Shown piece by piece: positions 51,033 to 58,972 of a DNA stretch of 64,000 nt; the stretch's first letter is position 1; every line of letters starts with the position of its first letter. Location: the NCBI GenBank assembly GCA_036502005.1, contig DASXZH010000021.1:1-64000 (forward strand). The letters are read 5' to 3'. The notes below the pieces were generated by a model. That model worked only from the letters and a program-made list of their open reading frames with translations, did not search any database and was not told where the DNA came from. Both the position numbers and the translations under genes were made by a program. The DNA is from DASXZH01 sp036502005. GTDB taxonomy: Bacteria > Armatimonadota > Fimbriimonadia > Fimbriimonadales > Fimbriimonadaceae.

Positions 51033-52364
51033 ATGAAGTCTCTAACCCAGACCCTAACCGCCACGGCTGCAATCGACCTTGGCGCAACTTTTCATATGGC
51101 GGCTCTGAACCCCGATCTGAGTGAGGCTCCGATCAGGGAGTTCGGGGTAGATACCGGATCGCTTCGAGCGATGGCGGCTTGGCTGCTAGAGCATAAAGTC
51201 GAGCAAGTGGCTATCGAGGCCACGGGAGTATATTGGATGCTGGTTTACGAGGTGCTCGAGAACTTCGGTTTACGCGTTATGCTCGTTGATGGGCGCAAAT
51301 CGATGAGCCTTCCCGGCCGGACAAAGACGGACGTTCTTGACGCTGCGTGGCTGGAAAAGCTGCTCAGGCACGGCATGCTCTCGGCCGCTTTTGTGCCCGA
51401 CGCCGACCTCATTGCGCTAAGGACTTACCGCCGGCTCCGGGGTCAATACGTCGAAAAGGCCTCCGCCGAGATCCAGCGGATGCAGAAGGCTCTGCAGCAG
51501 ATGAATGTCCGCTTAGACCGCGCGGTGACCGACGTTACCGGCGTGACAGGGATGGCCGTCATCAGATCCATCGTTTCCGGAGAACGGGACCCGCGAAAGT
51601 TGGCCTCGTTCAGAAAGCATGGCGTAAAGAAAAGCGAGCAGGAAATCGCTCTAGCTTTAGACGGGCATTTTCAAGACCACTATGTGTTTGCCCTCGGAAT
51701 CGCCCTCTCGGAATATGAGCACCTCATGGACCGCCTCAGGCAAATCGATGAGAAGATCGAAGCGGAGCTAGCAAGACTAGCCGCCAAAAACGCCCCGAAA
51801 GAAGACCATGGCATCAGCAAGCCAAGATCGCGCAGGAAGAACCAGCCATTCTTTGATCTACGCTCCTATCTAACGAGCCTCGTTGGCTCTCCGGTGCTTA
51901 ATATTCCTGGCTTCGATGCCTCGACAGTCCTCACCATCATCGGCGAATGCGGGCTCGATATGTCGCGCTGGCCCACGGAGAACCACTTCGTCTCCTGGCT
52001 CGGCCTTTGCCCAATGCACCGCATCACCGGGGGAAAGGTCAAACGGTCCAAATCCAAGCGCGTGCGTAACGACGCAGCAACCGCTTTCAGGCTTGCGGCG
52101 CAATCTTTGAGCCGTAGTTCGTCGGCTCTTGGCTGCATGTTGGGCCGCCTTAGCCGAAGGAGAGGAATGCCCAAGGCCATCACAGCAATCGCACGTATCC
52201 TCGCCATTCTCTATTATCGAGCCGTCCGATACCAAAAGTCTTATGAGGACATCGGCAAGGAGGCCTACGAGGAACGCAACCGCGAACAAACGCTCAGAAG
52301 AATCAGCAAAACCGCCGAAAAGTTGGGATTTCAACTCATCCCTTTGAACCTAAATGCCGCGTAG
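51033..52364 (+). CDS. IS110-family transposase
   Basis: A 443-residue DEDD transposase. The RuvC-like N-terminal domain has AAIDLGATFHMAAL (first Asp), VAIEATGVYW (Glu) and GRKTKTDVLDAAWL-like KTDVLDAAWLEKLLRHG with the last two Asp. The C-terminal transposase_20 domain has LNIPGFDASTVLTIIGECG, WLGLCPMHRITGGK and the Ser nucleophile region FRLAAQSLSRSSS. The gene is full length and has GGAGG before its start, so the element may be active. Bridge RNA-guided recombination is known for this family. Confidence 0.92.
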   Translation: MKSLTQTLTATAAIDLGATFHMAALNPDLSEAPIREFGVDTGSLRAMAAWLLEHKVEQVAIEATGVYWMLVYEVLENFGLRVMLVDGRKSMSLPGRTKTDVLDAAWLEKLLRHGMLSAAFVPDADLIALRTYRRLRGQYVEKASAEIQRMQKALQQMNVRLDRAVTDVTGVTGMAVIRSIVSGERDPRKLASFRKHGVKKSEQEIALALDGHFQDHYVFALGIALSEYEHLMDRLRQIDEKIEAELARLAAKNAPKEDHGISKPRSRRKNQPFFDLRSYLTSLVGSPVLNIPGFDASTVLTIIGECGLDMSRWPTENHFVSWLGLCPMHRITGGKVKRSKSKRVRNDAATAFRLAAQSLSRSSSALGCMLGRLSRRRGMPKAITAIARILAILYYRAVRYQKSYEDIGKEAYEERNREQTLRRISKTAEKLGFQLIPLNLNAA

Positions 52365-52409
52365 TTTCTTAGGAGCGAAGCGAGGAACGAGTGCTCTAAT
52401 CTCTAAATC

Positions 52410-52459
52410 GCAAATCGTTAAAGGGTTGGACCGCGAGCGATCCACTCTTAACGATTTGC
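52410..52459. repeat. Large inverted repeat after the IS110 element
   Basis: GCAAATCGTTAA (52410-52421) and TTAACGATTTGC (52448-52459) are perfect 12-bp arms of a hairpin; pairing continues imperfectly inside (GGTTGGACC with GATCCAC). It directly follows the right copy of the flanking repeat. It could be a terminator without a T-run or a secondary structure of the element end. Confidence 0.55.
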
Positions 52460-52543
52460 CGAAAACGCTTTAGGCGGCATTTGTTCCTCACTTCGGCCAA
52501 GCGTTGAAACAATTCAGGGTCCTAGACCCGCATACTTAAAGTG

Positions 52544-54289
52544 ATGCCGCACCGCTATATCCCCCGCTTGCGATTGGCCCTCGCCGCGACCTTAACATTA
52601 GGTCTCCTGGCACCCTGCATAGCCCAAACCTATAAAGTCAAGCAAGACAACGGCATCTGGTGGTTCGAGAGTCCGAAGTTCGGCAAGCTGTGGTCGTTCG
52701 CAGTCGATGTGGTGGAAACGGGCCAGAAGGGCGCCGCCGACAACCCCTCCTACGACGCTATGTCCATCTTCCCCGGCGAACAGTCGTGGGTAGAGGCGGT
52801 GCTCGGCCAGTTTAAGGATTGGGGCATCAACTCAATCGGCGCGTGGAGCGCCGATGACCTGTTCAAGAAATACAGCCCAGAGGGCCAGCGCCTTCCCTAT
52901 TTCGCCGTTCTGCACCTGGGCAGCTACAACAAAGCGCCCTGGAACGACCTCTTCGCCCCGGAAACAGAGAAGCTCACCATGGATGCGGCGAAGAAGCTCA
53001 TCCCGCCCTTAAAAGACGACCCTTACCTGGTCGGCTACTACACCGACAACGAACTCGGCTGGTGGGATGATTCGCTTTTCAAGTGGTACTTCGCCATGCC
53101 CGCCACCGCGCCGGGCAAGATCAAGCTGGTTCACGTTCTGAAGGATTATTACGGAGGCAACTATGCTAAACTCCTGGCCGATTGGGATTGCAGCGCGGGT
53201 AGCTTTGATGGCCTTCTCCAACAAACTAAGATCTTTCTAAAGCCCGGCACCACCGGCGTGAAAGCCGTCCACGCCTTTAATCGCGCCCTCACCGACCGTT
53301 ACTACTCGATGGTGAATTCCGAGGTCCGCGCCATCGACAAGAACCACCTTATCCTGGGTGATCGTTACGCCCAATACTACAACCTGGAAACCATCGCCGC
53401 ATCCAAGCCCTACATCGATGTCGTCTCCACCAACGCGGGAGCCGCTTGGCTGGATGGCAGCTATTCGCACTTCTTTTTCCAGACGCTCTACAACGTGACC
53501 CAAAAGCCTATCGTGATCACCGAGTTCTACTTTGCCGCCCGAGAAAACAGCATGGGCAACCGGAACTCCGGCGAAGGCTTCCCGACGGTCCAAACCCAGG
53601 CCGAAAGGGCCAAAGGATTTGGGAACTGCGTGCGCGCTCTCGCTTCCCTGCCGTTTGTGGTTGGCGCGCAGTGGTTCCAGTATTACGATGAACCGCCAAA
53701 AGGTCGCGGCGATGGCGAGGATTTCAACATGGGCTTGGTGGACGTCAAGGGCAAGCCCTATGCCGATATGGTTCACACCGCCGCATCGCTGCATCCTGCC
53801 GAGTTGCACGCCAAGGCGGAGATTAACACTTACGACGAAGTTCCTCTTGCACCCGCTTCCCCCATGGACGGCCTCCTCCATTGGGACCGCGAACGCGGCT
53901 ACCTGCCCTCCACTTCCGGCTCACCCTGGAGCGACCTCTACATTTGCCACGATAAGGACAACCTCTACGTTGGCCTCTACGCGATGGAATTTATGGACGA
54001 TTCGCTCTATGCCGACGGCAAATTCCCGGAGATCGATAGACCCCGCTTAGATATGAAGATTGGGGATTTCAACGTGATGGTTCGCTATGACGGTAAAAAT
54101 GAGAAGGCCACCTGCTCGGTCCCCGATGTCACCGTTTCTGAGAAGATCAGCCTGAGTTCGACTGTTATTTTGAAGATCCCTTATAGGTTGTTGGGAGGGC
54201 TAGGGAGGGCCGTGCACGTCACGGGGACGCTTAGCAGCCACGGTCGCGGATATAAGATGGGTTGGGACCGGGATCCGAAATTGGATTAA
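52544..54289 (+). CDS. Exported glycoside hydrolase, agarase/GH-A clan-like
   Basis: A 581-residue protein with a signal peptide (LALAATLTLGLLAPCIAQ). The catalytic part is a TIM barrel of clan GH-A: the acid/base Glu is in YYTDNELGWWDD (about residue 170) and the nucleophile Glu in IVITEFYFAARENS (about 325). The closest pattern is GH50/GH42-like agarase or beta-galactosidase (LWSFAVDVVETGQKG near the N-terminus). The last 140 residues look like a CBM9/DOMON-type beta-sandwich (DLYICHDKDNLYVGLYAMEF). It would degrade or trim galactose-containing polysaccharides outside the cell. GTG 52541 is an alternative start. Confidence 0.75.
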   Translation: MPHRYIPRLRLALAATLTLGLLAPCIAQTYKVKQDNGIWWFESPKFGKLWSFAVDVVETGQKGAADNPSYDAMSIFPGEQSWVEAVLGQFKDWGINSIGAWSADDLFKKYSPEGQRLPYFAVLHLGSYNKAPWNDLFAPETEKLTMDAAKKLIPPLKDDPYLVGYYTDNELGWWDDSLFKWYFAMPATAPGKIKLVHVLKDYYGGNYAKLLADWDCSAGSFDGLLQQTKIFLKPGTTGVKAVHAFNRALTDRYYSMVNSEVRAIDKNHLILGDRYAQYYNLETIAASKPYIDVVSTNAGAAWLDGSYSHFFFQTLYNVTQKPIVITEFYFAARENSMGNRNSGEGFPTVQTQAERAKGFGNCVRALASLPFVVGAQWFQYYDEPPKGRGDGEDFNMGLVDVKGKPYADMVHTAASLHPAELHAKAEINTYDEVPLAPASPMDGLLHWDRERGYLPSTSGSPWSDLYICHDKDNLYVGLYAMEFMDDSLYADGKFPEIDRPRLDMKIGDFNVMVRYDGKNEKATCSVPDVTVSEKISLSSTVILKIPYRLLGGLGRAVHVTGTLSSHGRGYKMGWDRDPKLD

Positions 54290-54338
54290 TTTCTTCAGGC
54301 TTTAGGAGTGCGGGGGAGTCTCGCACAGATCCGGTTTC

Positions 54339-54968
54339 TCATAACTTTAACGGCTCGCTCGCAGCCGCATCTTTCTCCCTTAACTTAAGCGCCGCCCCCC
54401 ACGCCTTCGCAATATCCGCCACCAGCAACGAATATCCCCCATCGTTAGTCGCCGAACTCTGCCGCAAAATATAAGCTGGGTGCAAAGTGGCGATAATGCA
54501 CTTGGCCAAGTCGCAAGGAAAATACTTTCCCCGTTCCTTAGTGATAGCAAAAACGGGCTTAATCAGATTTTTGGCGCTAGGCGCCCCAACACATAAAATC
54601 ACTTTGGGCGCTATTAAAGCTAGCTGCGGAAGCAGCCATTGGCGGCAAGCGGAAACCTCTTCGGGCAAAGGTGCCCGGTTCACCGGTTTGCCTGTGCTCC
54701 AATCGGCTGCCCGGCACTTTACCGTGTTGCAAATGTAAACATCGGCTCTCGTAAGGCCATTATCAAACAAAGCCTTATCGAGGAGTTGTCCGGCGCGCCC
54801 AACGAAAGGCCGTCCCGTTGCGTCTTCAGTATCTCCTGGCCCCTCCCCGACAAGAACGAGCGGAGACCGCGGATTTCCTTCCCCGAAAACGACGTTCCGG
54901 CGCCTCTCGGAAAGCCTGCATGCTACGCATCTACTGGCTTGACGCGCGAGGTCCTCAAGTGCTTCCAT
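54339..54968 (-). CDS. Uracil-DNA glycosylase, family 4
   Basis: A 209-residue family 4 UDG that removes uracil from DNA. The [4Fe-4S] cysteines are in CVACRLSERR (CxxC, about residues 14-17), TVKCRA and EVSACRQWL. Motif A is VGEGPGDTEDATGRPFVGRAG, with the catalytic region, and motif B is ATLHPAYILRQ. The glycine-proline loop GEGPG is a small variant of the usual GEAPG. It overlaps the HIT gene by 14 bp, so both are probably on one transcript. Confidence 0.92.
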   Translation of the reverse strand: MEALEDLARQASRCVACRLSERRRNVVFGEGNPRSPLVLVGEGPGDTEDATGRPFVGRAGQLLDKALFDNGLTRADVYICNTVKCRAADWSTGKPVNRAPLPEEVSACRQWLLPQLALIAPKVILCVGAPSAKNLIKPVFAITKERGKYFPCDLAKCIIATLHPAYILRQSSATNDGGYSLLVADIAKAWGAALKLREKDAAASEPLKL

Positions 54969-55446
54969 CGATCACTCCTTTGAGCCGATCGTAACTGTCC
55001 TGAAGGCTTTGGGGCAGCACGCGCACATCGCCGACCACCCCCATAAAGTTTGTATCGCCCTCCCAGCGGGGCACTATATGCCAGTGGATGTGGCTTGGAA
55101 TGCCAGCCCCCGCCGCGTTGCCGAGGTTCACTCCGATGTTAAATCCATTCGGCTGGTACGCCTTTTTGAGCCAGTTAAGGGTGAGGGCGACCAACTTGTT
55201 TATTTCCAAAAGCTCGTCGTCGTCGAGTTCGTTCATGTCTGCAGTGTGTTTGTAGGGGGCAACCATAAGGTGGCCGTTTGTGTAGGGGAAGCCGTTTAAC
55301 ATCACAAAAGCGGTTTTTCCCCGGTAGAGAATTAGGTTTTCGCGGTCGTTATCGCTTGCCGGGAGGTCGACAAAAATACACCCGCCTTGAGGAGTCGCCT
55401 TTTCGATATAAGAAAGCCGCCACGGCGCCCAAAGCCTTTCGGACAT
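54955..55446 (-). CDS. HIT-family hydrolase
   Basis: A 163-residue HIT protein of the Ap4A-hydrolase/phosphorylase type. The N-terminal LWAPWRLSYIEKA and the cysteine CIFVDLPAS are typical, and the active site is SHIHWHIVPRW (His-x-His-x-His). It hydrolyses dinucleoside polyphosphates or other AMP conjugates. It is 14 bp into the UDG gene, so it is translated first. Nothing odd. Confidence 0.92.
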   Translation of the reverse strand: MSERLWAPWRLSYIEKATPQGGCIFVDLPASDNDRENLILYRGKTAFVMLNGFPYTNGHLMVAPYKHTADMNELDDDELLEINKLVALTLNWLKKAYQPNGFNIGVNLGNAAGAGIPSHIHWHIVPRWEGDTNFMGVVGDVRVLPQSLQDSYDRLKGVIDGST

Positions 55447-55628
55447 TTATAGGTTATACACGTATTTTTGAGTCGAAAGTCGATAGACGGATCGTTGTTT
55501 GAAGTGTTGTCCATCGAGGACAGGTGTCAACATCAAACTCTTTGCGGGCTTTGCGCCTTTGCGTGACAAATCCTTGGCCCAACTTAGGGTTATGCGACGC
55601 CATTGGTTAGCGGCAACGAAGGCTACGT

Positions 55629-56627
55629 TTAACGCAAATCGGCCCTGCCGTTCTCCACTTCAACGATAGCAGAAAAGACATCGATCGCTATCCCCTTTGC
55701 GCTCTTCGATTTCCGAGCGTGTTTCCGTTTGTACATTTCCTGGTCCGCCGCGTGGAAAATGGCGTGAACTTCTTCATCGCTGTGCGAGCTGCCTACGGAA
55801 ACGCTCACGTGAATTCCGCCTGGCAAGCTAAAGGTAAGTTTGTGCTCTAAACGCGCAACCACTTCAGCCATCGCAATTTTAGAGGCTCCAGGCAGCAACA
55901 CGGCGAACTCATCGCCGCCAAATCTGGCCACGATATCGCCATCTCGCAACGCCGATTGAATTCGGGTTGCCACTTCCACCAAAACAATATCTCCGCAATC
56001 GTGCCCGTGGGTATCGTTTATTTCTTTAAAGTGGTCCAAGTCCACAATGATGAGCCCAAAGGGCTCGGCCGGCGCGTTTTGCACAAGCATCCGCATGCGA
56101 GTATCGAAAGCCAGTCTGCTCGACGCGCCGGTCAGAGGGTCCGTGTTGGCGACGCGGTTCATGCGCTCCAAGTCTTCTGTGAGCTTGCTCTGCACCGCTC
56201 GTTCGCCGGTGATATCGGTGATAAGGTCAACCGTGCCGGTAGGTTCGCCTTTCTCGTTAATGGTTGGCGAGGTGACGACAATTGCCCTTCTGATAACCCC
56301 GTTACGGGTCATGAATTCTGCTTCATACCGCTGCGAAAGGCTGTGCTGCACTTTGGGCTCGTGAACGAGCCGCAAGCTTCGATACCGGCTGAAATGATGC
56401 CCCAACATTGAATCGGTGTCCGTTTCCAACCATTCGGCCAAGTAAGGATTTGCATAGCAAATGATGCCAAATCCGTCGAGACGCCAGAGCCCCTGTCGCA
56501 TGTTCTCGATAACAAAATCGAGTTCGCTTCGAAAACGATCATGCTTAGCATTCCCTTTGGGTGTTCGCCTATCGAAGCATTCCATCCATATTTCCCCAAG
56601 ACTCCGGCTCTCGACCACAAATGTCAC
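55629..56627 (-). CDS. PAS-GGDEF diguanylate cyclase
   Basis: A 332-residue cytoplasmic protein. A PAS domain (about residues 35-150; MRQGLWRLDGFGIICYANPY) is followed by GTVDLITDITGERA and a GGDEF domain (about 160-305) with NTDPLTGASSRLAF, IIVDLDHFKEINDTHGHDCGD (in part) and the active-site motif RFGGDEFAVLLP. It should make cyclic di-GMP in response to a PAS signal. The RxxD product-inhibition site is not obvious. It stands alone. The first 15 residues may be removable: the second Met (MECFDRRTP) is an alternative start. Confidence 0.9.
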   Translation of the reverse strand: MTFVVESRSLGEIWMECFDRRTPKGNAKHDRFRSELDFVIENMRQGLWRLDGFGIICYANPYLAEWLETDTDSMLGHHFSRYRSLRLVHEPKVQHSLSQRYEAEFMTRNGVIRRAIVVTSPTINEKGEPTGTVDLITDITGERAVQSKLTEDLERMNRVANTDPLTGASSRLAFDTRMRMLVQNAPAEPFGLIIVDLDHFKEINDTHGHDCGDIVLVEVATRIQSALRDGDIVARFGGDEFAVLLPGASKIAMAEVVARLEHKLTFSLPGGIHVSVSVGSSHSDEEVHAIFHAADQEMYKRKHARKSKSAKGIAIDVFSAIVEVENGRADLR

Positions 56628-56700
56628 GCCTGGTTGGCGCCACCCTAGTAAGTCGGAAAGAACCGAAGCCCTGTTTGTAAGGAAAATGAACTACTAAAAC

Positions 56701-58464
56701 TTACTTCCCTTTGCCGTATCCTGGCAAATCACTGAGGTCGATAGAGTATTTCGCGTTGCCCTTCGTGTTCAGCACGATGAGAATGGAGGTGGGTTCGGCG
56801 ACCTTAATGATGCCGAATTTGGTATTTCCATCAACTGCCGTAAGGCGCAAGTTGAAGTCGCGGCCTCGATTGTCGTGAACGGATATCGAATAGTTCCACT
56901 CGGTGGATTTCCACCGCATGAGAACGGGCTCGTCTGGCTTTACGCTGAACTTCCAAACCTGTAGCTGACCATCCTTTGTCATTTCTCCGGTCGCGGGATC
57001 GCCAATGGCAAACTCTTTGGCGGGCGTCACCTTTCGATCTATGGAGTATGTGCCTCCTCCGCCATCGCCGATGGATGAAACGGCTATTGTGTACCGGCCA
57101 GACTTCACGGCCGTAAGGTTCCAGGCAAGGGAATCCTGGTCGGGATCAGCCTCAGTGCTGTAGATGTTGTTCATGTCGGGATCGAAGACAACGACATTCT
57201 CAGCAAAATCCACGGCTGCGGTTTTGAAACTCAAAGCGTCCCCTACTGAGCCTTGAAAGCTCCAATAATCAGTGTTTCCAATTCTGAGCTTTGCTGATTC
57301 CGGACCTGGTAACGGCTTCGCGGCCGGTTTCACCTCTAGTGTGTAGGGTTTTCCTTCCGGACCCGCGCCGTTGGTGGCGAGCCAAAGAGTGGCGTCTTGC
57401 GTGATTAGGAATACATTCCGGCGAAAATCCCGGGCGCGGGCAGGCATTTCTACATAAGGCTCCTTGCTTCTTTCCTTGGGGGCAGCCTCCGGAGTGAAGG
57501 GGTTGGTTTCCGGCTTGCTGAGATCGTATTTGGAAATATCCGGCACACGCGAGGCAACAATTGCGGCATTTAGATTTAGCGCCGGAACTGCCACTTCCAA
57601 GAGTTGCCCTTTCTTGACGGCAACGGTCCAAAGCGCGCCTTTGCCCGCTTGGGCAGACCCAACGAGAACGCCATTTTCATCCTTCAGCGGTTCCGCCGAG
57701 ATAGTGCGAAGTCCGACTCGAATCTTGTGTTTCCCCCCGCCGGAATAGTTCGCCAATACATAATAATCCCCCGGAACAGCGGCCATTATCGCGTTGGGCA
57801 AAGCGCCATCCAATGGGCGCGTGAGATTGATATCGGGCAAACCGGTGGGCGAAATCGCGTTAGACCAGTCTGCGTTTATGTATTCGCCGTTGGGCCGCTC
57901 TCGCACGATCTGGCGAATGTCGCCGGCCTTCATTTGGAGGTGAAGCAGAAAAGAGGTTGGTTTATCCCAACTGGCTTCGGACATCGCGTCCGGCTTCAGA
58001 TCCAACGTATCGTAAATGTTGAATCGAACAAAGAACTGGCCTCCGGCTTTGTTCAAGAAACATCGGACGCGGAGGTGATAGGCGCCATCTGTTTGGCATC
58101 GCCAAAGCAAGAGGGGGCGCTGATCGCCGGGGTATCTGTCATCGTTGGAGTCCATGACTTTTCCGGTCGAATCGACGACTTCAAGGGCTGGATCAAACGC
58201 GTCGCTCCTCGCCTCGGCAATGACTACCTGGCCAGCCTTGAGCTTTAGCGGCCATTCGCTAAACTCACCCGGAGTGAGAATGTTCTTGATTTCTTCGCCG
58301 TTGAGGTAGGCGCCTATTTGGCCGTCGATGTTTCCGACGAGGGCGTTGTATCTGTCTTGAGCAGGCCCCCCCATTCCTGCACCGAATCTGCCTTGCCCGC
58401 CCTGTGCGAGGATTGGTTGTGCAAGGGCGAGGATGATGAGAGGTACTAAACTTTTTAGTCGCAT
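56701..58464 (-). CDS. Exported pre-peptidase C-terminal (PPC) domain protein
   Basis: A 587-residue protein with a signal peptide (LVPLIILALAQPILAQ). It contains several PPC-like beta domains: LKAGQVVIAEARSDAFDPALEV, DLSKPETNPFTP near the middle, YWSFQGSVGDALSFKTAAVD and SGRYTIAVSSIGDGGGGTYSI. PPC domains are common in exported proteases and polysaccharide enzymes, but no catalytic domain is seen here. The protein may be a surface scaffold. Transcription is opposite to no near gene; a 500-bp gap lies upstream. Confidence 0.8.
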   Translation of the reverse strand: MRLKSLVPLIILALAQPILAQGGQGRFGAGMGGPAQDRYNALVGNIDGQIGAYLNGEEIKNILTPGEFSEWPLKLKAGQVVIAEARSDAFDPALEVVDSTGKVMDSNDDRYPGDQRPLLLWRCQTDGAYHLRVRCFLNKAGGQFFVRFNIYDTLDLKPDAMSEASWDKPTSFLLHLQMKAGDIRQIVRERPNGEYINADWSNAISPTGLPDINLTRPLDGALPNAIMAAVPGDYYVLANYSGGGKHKIRVGLRTISAEPLKDENGVLVGSAQAGKGALWTVAVKKGQLLEVAVPALNLNAAIVASRVPDISKYDLSKPETNPFTPEAAPKERSKEPYVEMPARARDFRRNVFLITQDATLWLATNGAGPEGKPYTLEVKPAAKPLPGPESAKLRIGNTDYWSFQGSVGDALSFKTAAVDFAENVVVFDPDMNNIYSTEADPDQDSLAWNLTAVKSGRYTIAVSSIGDGGGGTYSIDRKVTPAKEFAIGDPATGEMTKDGQLQVWKFSVKPDEPVLMRWKSTEWNYSISVHDNRGRDFNLRLTAVDGNTKFGIIKVAEPTSILIVLNTKGNAKYSIDLSDLPGYGKGK

Positions 58465-58972
58465 TACGGCCTTTGGACGGCGGAGGTTTAGCGATGGTTA
58501 CAGGGTTTGCTTTGAAGGAAAGCTTATGATTCCAATGTTATTGGTGACAATCCTTAGGGCCGGTTGGGGATTTGGCAAGGTATCGAGTGCTGCGAGTTCT
58601 CGCCGCTTTTCTTCGGGAATGTCTTGCCGCCAAGTTCAATCACAACCTGAATCCATCATTTGGCCTGTTGATTGAAATGAAGCCTCAGCGCTTGTGCCGC
58701 CCCTTTGGGGCTCTGAAAAGAACGTGGTTAAGTTCCAGGCCTTCGGCCTTCGCTAAGTATTCTCGGCCCTTTGGGCCTGTAAGCTTTTCTTCCGGCGGCC
58801 CGAAGGGTTTGCAATATTTTAGCGAAGGGTGGAGTCGCAGTTGCCGAAGCGCAGCGAGGCGACAAGACCCAGCCCTGGTAACGGACAGACGAAACCCAAA
58901 GAGGCAAATCGGCAAACCGAGCATACGCCACTTGTGGCGGGGCGAAGGTTTGTCGATTTGCTTCCATAGACG
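58465..58972. other. Intergenic region of repeated short GC phrases
   Basis: No gene found. The stretch from 58700 to 58860 is built of short self-complementary phrases such as GGCCTTCGGCC, GGCCCTTTGGGCC and CGGCCCGAAGGG. It could form several small hairpins. Nothing known was recognised. Confidence 0.4.

Larger units (their letters stand above)
50594..52409 (+). mobile_element. IS110-family insertion sequence (outer limits)
   Basis: The transposase gene 51033-52364 is flanked by an imperfect direct repeat: GAGTGC-N-CTAATC-N-CTAAATC at 50594-50614 and 52389-52409, with two mismatches in 21 bp. IS110 elements have no classic terminal inverted repeats and recombine at a short core. The limits given are those of the flanking repeat, so the true element is within them and may be shorter, starting near 50780. 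Confidence 0.55.

Noticed and set aside
53237..53881. Minus-strand open frame inside the glycoside hydrolase gene
   Set aside because: It is antisense to a gene with signal peptide and catalytic motifs, and its composition follows the sense-strand codon bias.
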